DNA of 64,000 bases. Source: JBFJKD01 sp038106145. Its GTDB lineage: Bacteria; Pseudomonadota; Gammaproteobacteria; Pseudomonadales; Porticoccaceae. The DNA lies in contig JAYODD010000003.1 in NCBI GenBank assembly GCA_038106145.1, positions 62,001 through 126,000 of the forward strand. The letters run 5' to 3'. The notes under the pieces were generated by a model that worked only from the letters and a program-made list of their open reading frames with translations, had not been told where the DNA came from and searched no databases. Each line of letters opens with the position of its first letter. Within the stretch, counting starts at the first letter, position 1. Made by a program: the position numbers and the translations under genes. Positions 25,677 through 35,712 of the stretch are shown one piece after another.

Positions 25677-27587
25677 GTGGCGCAACACTCGCAACAAAAC
25701 TCGGAACGCAGCCAGTTTGCGTTACTTAAATCCCGACGGTTTTTGCCGTTCTTTCTTACTCAGTTTTGCGGCGCGCTAAACGATAATCTGTTTAAAAATG
25801 CACTGCTGGTGTTACTGGTTAGCGGTAGCCTGGCAATCGGTAATGTGGACACCAATACGCTGGTCAACCTCGCCGCCGGTTTATTTATATTGCCGTTTTT
25901 TTTGTTCTCGGCACTGGCTGGTCAATGCGCGGATAAATACGAAAAATCAGCGATTATGCGCAAGGTAAAGTTAGCGGAAATTGTGATTATGCTGGTGGCA
26001 GGTATAGCGCTGTGGTGGCAGCTTCCGGGTTTGCTGTTGGTGGTGTTATTCGCCATGGGTGCCCAGTCGGCATTTTTTGGGCCGGTGAAATACGCAATTA
26101 TTCCACAACACCTCAACGAATCGGAACTCGTCGGTGGTAATGCACAGGTGGAGAGTGGCACTTTTATCGCCATTTTATTGGGTACGATCGGTGGCAGCAT
26201 ACTGGGCGGTCTGTCTGACCCACGTGCGCTGATCGGCGCCACTGTCATTGCAGTGGCACTGATCGGGTGGCTGTGCAGCACAGCCATTCCGCGAGCGGAG
26301 CCCAAAGCGCCACAATTAAAAATAGACTGGAATATGGCACGGGAAAGCTGGGCATTGATGAAAATGGCCGGTGAACGAAAAGATGTGCTGTTGTCGATAC
26401 TCGGTATTTCCTGGTTCTGGTTGATTGGCGCCAGTTATTTAACTCAGATACCCAATTTTGTGGTGTCGGTGCTACATGGCGAGGCGCAATTGATTGCTCT
26501 GGTGTTGAGTGCTTTTATCGTCGGCGTCGCGGGTGGTTCCCTGTTGTGCGAACGCCTCAGTGGTCACAAAGTGGAGTTGGGGCTGGTGCCCTTTGGTTCC
26601 CTGGGACTAAGTATTTTTGGCATCGATCTTTTTTTTGCGGCCGAAAGTTATCAATTAGCGACGACCGGGGATTTAGTCGGACCCCTGTCGTTTGTCCTGC
26701 GAGCCGAGGGTGTTCGCGTGCTGCTGGATCTCGCGTTGATCGGTGTGTTTGGCAGTTTTTATATCGTGCCGTTGTACGCATTGGTCCAGTTGCGTACGGC
26801 GCCGCAAAAACGCGCGCGGGTTATCGCCAGCAATAATATTATGAACGCGCTGTTTATGGTGTTGGCCAGTATCTTTGGCATTTTGTTTTTGGGGGTGGCG
26901 GGATTCAGTATTGCGCAGTTTTATCTCGTTATCGCGTTGATGAATATCGCGGTGGCAGCATTTATTTACGCTCAGGTGCCGGAATTTGCCGCGCGTTTTC
27001 TGGTGTGGCTACTGACCCACACCCTGTACCGGGTGCGCCACGCAGGTCTGGAACATATTCCCGAAAAAGGTGGCGCGTTAATCGCCAGTAATCACGTCAG
27101 TTACGTGGATGCTTTGCTGATCGGTGGAGAGGTACGACGGCCAATACGCTTTATCATGTATAAACCAATTTTTGATATTCCGGTACTGAATTTTATTTTT
27201 CGGGCAGGCGGCGCGATCCCTATCTGCTCGCGCAACGAAGATGAGCAGGCATACAATGCCGCGATGGACAGTATCGCTGCAGGCCTGGCGCGGGGAGATT
27301 TGCTGGCAATTTTCCCGGAAGGCCAGCTCACGCGGGATGGCGAGATGAATGAATTTAAGGCGGGTATCGAACGGATTGTGCAACGTACACCGGTGCCTGT
27401 GGTGCCAATTGCGCTACGTGGATTGTGGGGCAGTATTTTTAGTCACAGTCCCGGTGCAGTTAAAAATCCACTGCGCCGGTTTCGCAGCAAAGTGACGGTA
27501 GTTGCCGGTGTGCCGCTGGAGCCGGAAAAGGTCAGTGCCGCACGCCTGTACGAAGTGGTGCTGGCGTTGCGCGGTGCGACCAAATAG
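25677..27587 (+). CDS. MFS transporter-PlsC acyltransferase fusion
   Basis: A 636-residue two-part protein. Residues about 15-435 form an MFS/LplT-like lysophospholipid flippase (LTQFCGALNDNLFKNALLVL is typical). Residues about 440-636 form a PlsC-type acyltransferase with HX4D (NHVSYVD, 472-478) and FPEGQLT (546-552). It resembles the Aas/LplT lysophospholipid repair system, but the AMP-binding acyl-ACP synthetase that normally completes the longer fusion is absent. A role in flipping and re-acylating lysophospholipid at the inner membrane is inferred. The start is a GTG at 25677. Confidence 0.9.
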   Translation: MAQHSQQNSERSQFALLKSRRFLPFFLTQFCGALNDNLFKNALLVLLVSGSLAIGNVDTNTLVNLAAGLFILPFFLFSALAGQCADKYEKSAIMRKVKLAEIVIMLVAGIALWWQLPGLLLVVLFAMGAQSAFFGPVKYAIIPQHLNESELVGGNAQVESGTFIAILLGTIGGSILGGLSDPRALIGATVIAVALIGWLCSTAIPRAEPKAPQLKIDWNMARESWALMKMAGERKDVLLSILGISWFWLIGASYLTQIPNFVVSVLHGEAQLIALVLSAFIVGVAGGSLLCERLSGHKVELGLVPFGSLGLSIFGIDLFFAAESYQLATTGDLVGPLSFVLRAEGVRVLLDLALIGVFGSFYIVPLYALVQLRTAPQKRARVIASNNIMNALFMVLASIFGILFLGVAGFSIAQFYLVIALMNIAVAAFIYAQVPEFAARFLVWLLTHTLYRVRHAGLEHIPEKGGALIASNHVSYVDALLIGGEVRRPIRFIMYKPIFDIPVLNFIFRAGGAIPICSRNEDEQAYNAAMDSIAAGLARGDLLAIFPEGQLTRDGEMNEFKAGIERIVQRTPVPVVPIALRGLWGSIFSHSPGAVKNPLRRFRSKVTVVAGVPLEPEKVSAARLYEVVLALRGATK

Positions 27588-27617
27588 CGGCACAAATAAT
27601 TAGTAACGGAGTGACGC

Positions 27618-28889
27618 ATGAAACTTTCGAGCAAAATTTTACTTGGCATGTTGCTGGGCATTGTGCTGGGCGCCGCGCTTAAAGGTTTGTCGGGGCAATC
27701 GGTCCAGATCGCCCTGGTGTCCGGCTGGCTGGTCAGCAATGTTTTTGATGTGGTCGGTCAAATATTTGTGGCGTCCTTGAAACTGCTGGTGGTGCCGCTG
27801 GTGTTTGTATCTCTGGTATGCGGTAGCAGTGCCATGGGGGTGAACGCGCGCATGGGCCAGATGGCGGCGAAAACTCTCGGCCTGTATTTGCTGACGACAG
27901 CGCTGGCAATAATTCTGGCTCTATTGCTGGCGAACGCAATTAATCCGGGGGAGGGTCTGACACTGACCAGTACCAGCACCTACGAGGCACCGGTTGCGCC
28001 CTCTCCCAAACAGGTATTGATAGATATTTTTCCGACCAACCCGGTGCAGGCGATGGCCGAGGGCAATATGCTGCAGATTATCGTGTTTGCCATTTTGATG
28101 GGCCTCGCGATTACCCATAGCGGTGCACCGGGCGGTAAGGTTCTGGATTTTTTTCAGAGTTTTAACGACGTCATTATGACCATGGTGTCGTTTTTGATGC
28201 ATATGGCGCCCTACGGGGTGTTCTGCCTGTTGGCCAAGCTGTTCAGCGAGCTGGGGATTGGCGCCATTGCGGATCTCGCCAAATATTTTCTGGCGGTGGT
28301 GCTGGTTCTGTTTCTCCACGGCGTCGTCGTATACGGATTTTTATTTGCGACTCTGGCGCGCCTCAACCCCCTGACGCTATTTAAAAATGTCCGCCCCGCA
28401 CTGTTGTTTGCATTTAGCACCTCGTCGAGCAGTGCCACCCTGCCGGTAACCCTGAATGTAGCGCGCGGGCGTATCGGCATCGACAATTCGATCGCCTCAT
28501 TTACACTGCCACTGGGTGCCACTATCAATATGGACGGCACTGCAATTATGCAGGGCGTCGCCACGGTATTTATCGCACAGGCGTTTAACGTAGATATTTC
28601 CCTGGGTGGTTATGTGGCGGTGGTTTTGACCGCAACGCTGGCCTCGATCGGTACCGCAGGCGTGCCCGGCGTGGGACTGATAACCCTGTCGATGGTGTTA
28701 CAACAAGTGGGATTGCCAGTGGAAGGCATCGCCCTGATTATCGGTGTCGATCGCTTGCTGGATATGCTGCGTACGGCGGTGAATGTCGGTGGGGATTGTA
28801 TGGTTTCCACGGTGGTAGCGAAGAGTGAAAATTTGCTGGATGCGGGGGTATTTAACGAGGTGTCCGACAAGGATGATTACACCAGTTAA
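27618..28889 (+). CDS. Dicarboxylate/amino acid:cation symporter
   Basis: A 423-residue DAACS-family (GltP/DctA-like) transporter. Family marks are the serine-rich hairpin STSSSSATLP, the NMDGTAIMQGVATVFIAQAF region and GVPGVGLITLSMVLQ near the second hairpin. It would import glutamate, aspartate or C4-dicarboxylates with sodium or protons. GGAG precedes the ATG by 7 bases. It lies 30 bp after the MFS-acyltransferase gene and may share its transcript. The exact substrate is not deducible. Confidence 0.93.
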   Translation: MKLSSKILLGMLLGIVLGAALKGLSGQSVQIALVSGWLVSNVFDVVGQIFVASLKLLVVPLVFVSLVCGSSAMGVNARMGQMAAKTLGLYLLTTALAIILALLLANAINPGEGLTLTSTSTYEAPVAPSPKQVLIDIFPTNPVQAMAEGNMLQIIVFAILMGLAITHSGAPGGKVLDFFQSFNDVIMTMVSFLMHMAPYGVFCLLAKLFSELGIGAIADLAKYFLAVVLVLFLHGVVVYGFLFATLARLNPLTLFKNVRPALLFAFSTSSSSATLPVTLNVARGRIGIDNSIASFTLPLGATINMDGTAIMQGVATVFIAQAFNVDISLGGYVAVVLTATLASIGTAGVPGVGLITLSMVLQQVGLPVEGIALIIGVDRLLDMLRTAVNVGGDCMVSTVVAKSENLLDAGVFNEVSDKDDYTS

Positions 28890-28937
28890 GCGAACTGGAG
28901 ATATTTAGCGCTATTTTCGGCGGTCGGGGAACGAAGG

Positions 28938-30248
28938 ATGGCCAGGCAAACAGTCCTGCACATATTAATAGTTTGCGCCGCGTTCAGCAGCTGGGGGCTG
29001 CAAAGCACCGGTGCGCTGGCGCAACCGGCAATATTCGAGTTCAACGGACTGAAATTATCGACGGACACGAAAACATGGAACCCCGCTGCACCCTGGGTGG
29101 TGCCCGTGGGGGTTCAGCAATCCATCGTCGCCGATGAGCGGGCGCTGAATATTTACGATAATGGCCGCGACGACTGGCACGATATGCTTGCCAGCAACGA
29201 AACCGGTAAGGACGCCGGGCGCTATGTGTACCGCACCCACGAAGTGTACGACGAGCCGGAGGGCGGCGCGGTATCAGTGATAGATATGCTCACGGGCAGA
29301 GTGAGCGTGGTATTGCAGAGGCCCGACTGGCGGGCGCTCGACGGTATTCGCTGGACACCGTGGCGGACTTTGCTGGTGGGCGAGGAAATCCAGGGTGGGC
29401 GCCTGTTTGAAATCGTGCTCAACGGCGATGATTTAACCACAGGCGTGGCGGTGGATCGCCCGGCGTTGGGGCGTATGGCCCACGAGGGTATTGAAGTGGA
29501 TGCGGCCGGTGCCGTGTATATGGTGGATGAATTTCGCGGCCTGAGCGAGGATTCCGTGGCGCTGGGGAATGCCTGTGATGGCCAGCTGCCCTGCGGGGGC
29601 GGCATTTACAAATTTGTCCCACAACGTTTTGGCGATCTTTCTCGAGGACTGTTGTACGTGCTGAAAATTACCTCAGGTGACCCCGTGGAAGGTACGGGTC
29701 GCGCCGTGTGGGCGGGCCCTATCGATCCCGCCAACGCCCGACGTTCGGGCACTCGGGCGGGAGGCCAGAGTTACCAACGGCCGGAGGACCTGGAGTTGAT
29801 CGGCGACGTGCTCTACGTGGCGATTACCGAGGGAACACCGGGCGCGGATGGCAACGAGCGCTATCACGGCCGGGTGATCGCGATAAATTTGTCCACCATG
29901 ACCGTTAGCGATTATGTCAAACCCGGGGTCAATGTCCCGCGCGAGCCTGCACCGGACGAAGGCACCGTTGGCTGGGCGGGATTCGACAATCCGGACAATC
30001 TGGCGCAGGCACCGGACGGACGTCTGGTGATTGTTGAGGACAAGGTGCCGTCGGATATCTGGTTTGCAGACCCGGACAGTAACGGCGATGGTTTTGCCGA
30101 CCGGTTGTTATTGTTCGCTTCTCTGTCCGATCCCGAAGCGGAGGCGTCGGGGATTTACTTTCGGCCTGGTGATTCAGCTCTGCTGGTAAATATTCAACAC
30201 TCGGCGTCTAAAGATGGCGATGGCACCTGGCGGCTCGCGCCGCCCTGA
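28938..30248 (+). CDS. PhoX-like (DUF839) exported phosphatase family protein
   Basis: A 436-residue protein with a signal peptide (ILIVCAAFSSWGLQSTGALA) and a DUF839 beta-propeller. Typical stretches are WTPWRTLLVGEE, RMAHEGIEVDAAGAVYMVDE, RPEDLELIG, ITEGTPGADGNERYHG, NPDNLAQAPDG and the end ALLVNIQHS. PhoX enzymes are calcium/iron phosphatases that release phosphate from organic esters. Several members have other or unknown roles and this one lacks a visible Tat motif, so phosphatase activity is plausible but unproven. No Pho box is seen upstream, although other Pho genes are nearby. Confidence 0.82.
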   Translation: MARQTVLHILIVCAAFSSWGLQSTGALAQPAIFEFNGLKLSTDTKTWNPAAPWVVPVGVQQSIVADERALNIYDNGRDDWHDMLASNETGKDAGRYVYRTHEVYDEPEGGAVSVIDMLTGRVSVVLQRPDWRALDGIRWTPWRTLLVGEEIQGGRLFEIVLNGDDLTTGVAVDRPALGRMAHEGIEVDAAGAVYMVDEFRGLSEDSVALGNACDGQLPCGGGIYKFVPQRFGDLSRGLLYVLKITSGDPVEGTGRAVWAGPIDPANARRSGTRAGGQSYQRPEDLELIGDVLYVAITEGTPGADGNERYHGRVIAINLSTMTVSDYVKPGVNVPREPAPDEGTVGWAGFDNPDNLAQAPDGRLVIVEDKVPSDIWFADPDSNGDGFADRLLLFASLSDPEAEASGIYFRPGDSALLVNIQHSASKDGDGTWRLAPP

Positions 30249-30282
30249 ATGCATCTCGCGAATTGTTTGCCTACAACCTCGG

Positions 30283-31191
30283 TCAGGGTAATTCGCCGGT
30301 GGATAGCCAGCGGGCGCACTCGGCCCCGAGCTCGGACACCGCCATATCTTCGTAGCGCTGACTTTGTGCGGCGCTCAATGTATCGCGCCAACGGCCATTG
30401 GTACCCTTGTTGATAAACGTTTGCGCGCCGCCCTCCCAGAAGGCGCCACCCACGGGCACCGAGCCGGGGGCGTGGTTCTTCATATAGTCAAAACTGCAAT
30501 GTTCCACAATCGCGTCCCAGTTCAGAGCGGCGCGGGGAATGTCGAGAAATTCGGCAATACGCGCTATTTCCCCGGGCAGATCCATGCGCAGTCGCGCAAA
30601 ATGTACCAGGTGAACATTGGGCAAGTCCCGCACCGCCCACCAGGAACGCAGGTTTTCCCAGAACGGCCAAAATGGGTGACCGTTTTTATCCAGCCATTCG
30701 TCGTAGTACTGGGAGATGGATTCTGGTGGCCTGTCGATGGGCGGGCCGACCCGTCCGGGGGTGTCGTTCAGGGCCTCGTACCAGGCTGCGTTGGCATTAG
30801 CGTGGTGGTTGTACATGCTCCACAGCACATCCCGCCCATCGCGAGCAATATAAAGATATTTTGCCCGGGGGGAAAAAACCAGTGCGTCCACGGGCAGATG
30901 GGTTTTGACAAAACGACGGTGGTTTTGCGCTTCGAGGGCGGCGAGTTTGATGTCCTTCGGGGGAACGCGCAGGTCCACCCAGGGGGACATCTCCGCCACC
31001 GGCAAATCCGGCTGGCCGTTAAAAATAAGTTGCGACACGATTTGTTGCATCCAGGTAGTTCCGGATTTTGCGTAGGTGGCGATCACAATATCATCGTCGC
31101 GAAATTGAAAATCGTTCCACACGGTAGAGTCAAAGTGGTGATTGTGAAACTCACGTTGCTTCTGCGGCCAGCGGGGCGTGTCTGCGGTCAT
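30283..31191 (-). CDS. Sulfotransferase family protein
   Basis: A 302-residue cytosolic-type sulfotransferase that would move a sulfo group from PAPS to an alcohol or amine. The 5'-phosphosulfate loop YAKSGTTWMQQ, the catalytic His in FVKTHLP, the 3'-phosphate motif YIARDGRDVLWSMYNH and the C-terminal NKGTNGRWRD are all present. The ATG at 31191 has AGGAG nine bases upstream, so the longer in-frame start is rejected. It sits between the PhoX-like gene and the PiT transporter; acceptor and pathway are unknown. Confidence 0.92.
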   Translation of the reverse strand: MTADTPRWPQKQREFHNHHFDSTVWNDFQFRDDDIVIATYAKSGTTWMQQIVSQLIFNGQPDLPVAEMSPWVDLRVPPKDIKLAALEAQNHRRFVKTHLPVDALVFSPRAKYLYIARDGRDVLWSMYNHHANANAAWYEALNDTPGRVGPPIDRPPESISQYYDEWLDKNGHPFWPFWENLRSWWAVRDLPNVHLVHFARLRMDLPGEIARIAEFLDIPRAALNWDAIVEHCSFDYMKNHAPGSVPVGGAFWEGGAQTFINKGTNGRWRDTLSAAQSQRYEDMAVSELGAECARWLSTGELP

Positions 31192-31298
31192 GCCAGGTGT
31201 CTCCTTAATTTTTGCTTTATTAATTGCGGTTCGGGGTTGCCTCGGCCCCCCTGCCGCGGCTCTAAGCGTGCGCCGTACCAATACTTTGCAGTCGCCGC

Positions 31299-32573
31299 CT
31301 AGCTAAAAATGGCTTTAAAGAGAATAAAAAACACGATCGACAAGGTGGCTCCGGCGGGTAGGGTAATTAGCCACGACATAAAAATGGTGCCCACCACCCG
31401 CAAATTAATGGCGGCGATACCGCGGGCAATTCCCACGCCCAGCACCGCACCCACCAGCGTATGGGTAGTGGAAACCGGCAGACCGATACCTGAGGCCGCG
31501 ACCACCGTGGCCGCCGCGCCCAGCTCGGCGGCGAAGCCGCGACTCGGGGTCAACTCCGTAATTTTTTTGCCAACCGTGGCCATCACCCTGAATCCGTAGG
31601 TGGCCAGCCCGATAACAATACCCAGCCCACCCAGTAAAAGAATCCATGAGGGCATGCTCGACTGACCGGCTACCGCGCCCGACTTGACCACGTTAACGAC
31701 AGCTGCCAGGGGGCCCACCGCATTGGCCACGTCGTTGGAGCCGTGGGCAAATGCCATGCTACAGGCGGTGAATATCATCAAAATGGCAAACACCCGCTCG
31801 ACGCTGGCAAAGCGGTTAACGCGGTCGGCGACGTCGTCTTTCTGCACGCGGCCGAGCAGAAAGGTGCCGAGCAAAGAAACCGCAGTGCCAAATATTGCCG
31901 CAAAAAAAGCGCTTTCTGCGAAACTCATGGCGACGCCGACGTCTTTAAATACGTGTTTAAGCCCTTTCAGCAGGGTGATCATGGCAATCAGAAAGCCCAC
32001 GCCAAACATGTAAAAAGGTACATAGCGTTTAGCGTTGGCAAACGGGTGAGCACTGTTCAGAATCAATATCTGGACGCTGCGAAACAGGAAGTACGAGATA
32101 ATGCCCGCCAGCAGCGGAGAGACCACCCAGCTCGCTACGATGGTCCAGATTTTGTCCCAGTTGACGGCCGCGGGGGAAATGCCGACGGCGGCGAAACCCA
32201 CAATTGCGCCGACAATGGAATGAGTGGTGGAGACGGGCCAGCCTCGCATGCTGGCCCATAACAGCCAGGTTCCCGCCGCCAGTAGCGACGCCAACATGCC
32301 AAATACCAGGAGTTCCGGGCTGTCTATCAGTAGTGCGGGGTCGATAATGTCATTGCGGATGGTCGAGGTGACTTCGCCGCCCGCGAGATAAGCGCCGAGG
32401 AACTCGAATACCATGGCAATGCCGATCGCCTGGCGAATGGTCAGCGCGCGGGAGCCCACCGACGTGCCCATGGCGTTGGCGACGTCGTTGGCTCCCACCC
32501 CCCAGGCCATAAAAAATCCCAGGACACAGGCCAGAATAATCAGGGTTTGGCCAAATTCAGCGAATAACGCCAT
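31299..32573 (-). CDS. PiT-family inorganic phosphate transporter
   Basis: A 424-residue membrane protein of the PHO4/PiT family. The two internal repeats show as GANDVANAMGTSVGSRALT and HGSNDVANAVGPLAAV, each with the conserved GxNDVANA signature and a following P-S-T-T-H element (VSTTHSIVGA, VSTTHTLVGA). It is a low-affinity, constitutive phosphate or metal-phosphate symporter. It follows a DUF47 gene by 21 bp, the common pair. The genome thus has both Pst and PiT routes in this window. Confidence 0.94.
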   Translation of the reverse strand: MALFAEFGQTLIILACVLGFFMAWGVGANDVANAMGTSVGSRALTIRQAIGIAMVFEFLGAYLAGGEVTSTIRNDIIDPALLIDSPELLVFGMLASLLAAGTWLLWASMRGWPVSTTHSIVGAIVGFAAVGISPAAVNWDKIWTIVASWVVSPLLAGIISYFLFRSVQILILNSAHPFANAKRYVPFYMFGVGFLIAMITLLKGLKHVFKDVGVAMSFAESAFFAAIFGTAVSLLGTFLLGRVQKDDVADRVNRFASVERVFAILMIFTACSMAFAHGSNDVANAVGPLAAVVNVVKSGAVAGQSSMPSWILLLGGLGIVIGLATYGFRVMATVGKKITELTPSRGFAAELGAAATVVAASGIGLPVSTTHTLVGAVLGVGIARGIAAINLRVVGTIFMSWLITLPAGATLSIVFFILFKAIFS

Positions 32574-32594
32574 GCTTTATTCCGGAGTGACTGG

Positions 32595-33275
32595 TTAACG
32601 CGCCAGCAGCAACTGCAGGCGACCACCGACCCGCTCCGCGAGGTCGGCCAACTCGCCAATGCTGTCAATAATCTGATAAAGGAACACCGTTTCCACCGGA
32701 GCGAGTTCGCCCTCCAGTTTGAACAGCCGATGTCGAATGTCGCGCTCCAGAATATCCGTGCGGTTTTCCAGCTCGGCGAGGTGCTCGATCAATTCTTCGA
32801 CAAAGGTTACTTCGCTGCCGGTAAAACCGGTTTCCAGTAGTTCGTCGAGTTCGTTGATGGCTTTGAGCGCCTGCTGCGTGGCGGAAATGGACGCGGCCAA
32901 AAACTCACTGACTGCGCCCTGCAAAGCCTCGGGAACACGCATTTGACGACCTAGCATCAAGCCAGCAATGTCCTTGGCGCGGTTAGCGATATGGTCCTGT
33001 ACGGATAATAGTTCCAGTAAATCAGTGCGCGAGACAGGCATAAACAGCCCACTGGGCATATGTAGCCGCAATTGTTTTTTGAGTTCGTCCGCATGTCGTT
33101 CAGTGGTATAGATGCGATTGTAAACTTCTTCTGCGGCAGGCCAGTCGTCGGCTATCGCGGCGGCCAAAAAGTCCTGTAACGCCTCTGCGCACTCGACTAC
33201 CGCCGTCATGTGCTCCTGCAGGGGCTTGATGGGGGATTTGCCAAACAGGTTTTGCAGGGGATTACCGATGGCCAT
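32595..33275 (-). CDS. DUF47/TIGR00153 family PhoU-like protein
   Basis: A 226-residue, all-helical protein distantly related to PhoU. Marks are MAIGNPLQNLFGKSPIKPLQEHM, TTERHADELKKQLRLHMPSGLFMPVSR and DSIGELADLAERVGGRLQLLLAR. DUF47 proteins are encoded beside PiT transporters and are thought to control them. It precedes the PiT gene by 21 bp, so they form a two-gene operon. The region upstream (33276-33368) is short and holds no Pho box in the right orientation. Confidence 0.93.
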   Translation of the reverse strand: MAIGNPLQNLFGKSPIKPLQEHMTAVVECAEALQDFLAAAIADDWPAAEEVYNRIYTTERHADELKKQLRLHMPSGLFMPVSRTDLLELLSVQDHIANRAKDIAGLMLGRQMRVPEALQGAVSEFLAASISATQQALKAINELDELLETGFTGSEVTFVEELIEHLAELENRTDILERDIRHRLFKLEGELAPVETVFLYQIIDSIGELADLAERVGGRLQLLLAR

Positions 33276-33368
33276 AGTTATGTTCCATTATGTAAGCAGG
33301 AGTATAGAGTCGGTGTCTCTGTTTGTCACACGCTTCTCCCGCAACGGCAACAGCATCTGGGTATGGCG

Positions 33369-35456
33369 CTACACCTGGGCATAGCGCTCTGTGCCCCGTA
33401 GCCAACGCCTGATGATGGCGGTGGCGCTCTGAGGTTGATCGCGCCACAGGGTTTCCGCAGTTCGTTTAACGTCCGGCAACAGCTGCCCGTCCCGCAACAG
33501 GTCGGCAATGCGCAACTGCATGTCACCGGTTTGGCGCGTGCCGAGGAATTCGCCGGGGCCGCGCAATTGCAGATCCTTCTCTGCGATAACAAACCCGTCA
33601 CTGGTTTCGCGCATAACCCGCAGGCGCTCGCTGGCGAGCCGTGACAGAGGTGAGCCGTAAAGCAGTACGCAGTGACTTTCCGCGCTGCCGCGCCCCACCC
33701 TGCCGCGCAATTGATGCAATTGAGCCAGACCGAGGCGTTCCGGGTTGTCGATAACCATCAAACTGGCATTGGCCACGTCCACTCCCACTTCGACCACGGT
33801 AGTGGCTACGAGTAATTGCAACTTGCCGGTTTTAAACGCGGACATCACGGCGACTTTTTCCCGCGGCTTGAGGCGTCCGTGGACCAGGCCAATATTGAGC
33901 TCGGGGAGCGCCAGACGCAGTTCATCAGCGGTGGCGGATGCGGCCTGTGCGCTTAATAATTCAGACTCCTCGATCAAGGTGCATACCCAGTAGGCCTGGC
34001 GTCCCTCGGTGCAAGCAGCGCGCACCCGTGCTATCACCTGCGCGCGACGTTCAGCGCCGACCAATACCGTGGTCACCGGACTGCGCCCCGGAGGCAGTTC
34101 GTCGATGATCGAGCAGTCGAGATCCGCGTAGGCGCTCATGGCCAGAGTGCGTGGAATGGGGGTGGCGGTCATAATCAGCTGATGAGGTGCGTATCCTGCG
34201 GCGCTTTTTTCCCTGAGCGCGAGGCGCTGGTGAACCCCGAAGCGGTGTTGTTCGTCGATGATGGAGAGGCCGAGCTGGTGAAACCGGACGCCTGCCTGAA
34301 ACAGCGCATGGGTACCAATTACCAGTTGCGCCTTGCCATCGCCGATGGCGGTTAGTTGTCTGTCGCGGGCCTTGCCGGTTAATTTTCCGGTTAGCAGCGC
34401 AATGCCGATGCCGAAGGGCGCCAGCCAGGCCGCGAAATTATTGCGGTGTTGCTCGGCCACGATTTCAGTGGGCACCATGATTGCCACCTGATATCCACAG
34501 CCAATTGCCTGCAATGCCGCCAGGGCGGCAACCAGTGTTTTACCCGCACCGACATCGCCCTGCAGCAGGCGCAGCATGGGTACTGGCTGGGTCAGATCGC
34601 GTGCGATTTCCGCCGCCACCCGCCGCTGGGCGCCGGTTGGCGCAAAGGGAAGACTGGCGAGGAAGCGTTCCAGCAGGTCTTCGCATGCTGGCAACCGGGG
34701 GGCTGGCCGGGCCTGCACCTGGTGGCGCAGTTGTAGCAGACTGAGGTGATGGGCCAGTAATTCCTCGAAAGCCAGGCGCTGTTGTGCGGGGTGTTGTCCA
34801 TTGGCAAGCTGGTCGATGGGGGTGTCCAGAGGGGGGCGATGCAGCAGGGTCAACGCCTGCGCGAGGCTTATGTGCCCGGCGTTTCTGTCGCCATGAGTGC
34901 CTTCCACGCGGGTTAATAATTCTGGCAGATTCGCGGCCGTCAACAACTGCAACGCCTGGGTCGTCAGGGCACGCAGGCGCTGTTGCGTCACACCTTCCAG
35001 CGTGGGATAAACCGGAGTGAGGTGGGTAGCCAGGGGCGTGGGATGTTTAGAGTCGAGTCGTTCGTATTCCGGGTGGTACATTTCCAGCCCGGCACTCCCC
35101 AGGCGCACTTCACCAAAGCAACGCAGACGGGTACCCACCGCGAGATTGGCCCGTTGCGCGGCAGTGAAGTGGAAGAAGCGCAGGGTCGCGGTGCCGGTGT
35201 TGTCCTGCACCTTGCACATCAGACTACGACGACGGCCAAAAACCAGGTCGCAACCGCGCACCTGCCCCTCAATCACCACGGAGGTGTTGGGGGTCAGGGC
35301 GCCGATCGGAATAACCCGGGTGCGGTCCAGGTAACGGCTCGGTAGATGAAACAGTATATCCTGCACCGTGCGTATGCCCAGGCGGGCGAGTTTTTCGCCA
35401 CCAAGCCTGCCGACGCCGCGTAACTGCGTAACCGGAACATTATCCAGCGTTGGCAC
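33369..35456 (-). CDS. recG: ATP-dependent DNA helicase RecG
   Basis: A 695-residue helicase that remodels stalled replication forks and recombination intermediates. An N-terminal wedge/OB domain (about 60-150) is followed by superfamily-2 motor domains with Walker A GDVGAGKT (300-307), DEQH (401-404), TATPIPRTLAMSAY and the motif VI LHQLRGRVGRG. The C-terminal TRG-like segment SDGFVIAEKDLQLRGPGEFLG is complete. Its position beyond ridA and spoT matches pseudomonads, except that an unrelated dehydrogenase gene lies between. Confidence 0.97.
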   Translation of the reverse strand: MPTLDNVPVTQLRGVGRLGGEKLARLGIRTVQDILFHLPSRYLDRTRVIPIGALTPNTSVVIEGQVRGCDLVFGRRRSLMCKVQDNTGTATLRFFHFTAAQRANLAVGTRLRCFGEVRLGSAGLEMYHPEYERLDSKHPTPLATHLTPVYPTLEGVTQQRLRALTTQALQLLTAANLPELLTRVEGTHGDRNAGHISLAQALTLLHRPPLDTPIDQLANGQHPAQQRLAFEELLAHHLSLLQLRHQVQARPAPRLPACEDLLERFLASLPFAPTGAQRRVAAEIARDLTQPVPMLRLLQGDVGAGKTLVAALAALQAIGCGYQVAIMVPTEIVAEQHRNNFAAWLAPFGIGIALLTGKLTGKARDRQLTAIGDGKAQLVIGTHALFQAGVRFHQLGLSIIDEQHRFGVHQRLALREKSAAGYAPHQLIMTATPIPRTLAMSAYADLDCSIIDELPPGRSPVTTVLVGAERRAQVIARVRAACTEGRQAYWVCTLIEESELLSAQAASATADELRLALPELNIGLVHGRLKPREKVAVMSAFKTGKLQLLVATTVVEVGVDVANASLMVIDNPERLGLAQLHQLRGRVGRGSAESHCVLLYGSPLSRLASERLRVMRETSDGFVIAEKDLQLRGPGEFLGTRQTGDMQLRIADLLRDGQLLPDVKRTAETLWRDQPQSATAIIRRWLRGTERYAQV

Positions 35457-35712
35457 AGTTATAATTTCTCAGGGTTGGCATCTCAGTTATGGCGCTCTGG
35501 GCTACAGGATAAAATCAGTCGAGCACAGCGTGAAGTACCGCGTTAGAAAATTGATTCCCCTCATCATAGCGATTACCCACTGGCGGGTAAAATTTGTCTA
35601 ACTCGCCGGTTGTGTAACCTGTGTTATCTTTTTGCGCAGCGTGTGCTTCTGTGTTTGGCCTCACTTAACCGAGCAGCGTTGGGTTAACCGCGTGCATTTA
35701 AGGGAGAAACTG

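Noticed and set aside
30364..31302. Long plus-strand frame (312 codons) opposite the sulfotransferase
   Set aside because: Shadow of the sulfotransferase, which has all PAPS motifs; the antisense product has no recognisable domain.
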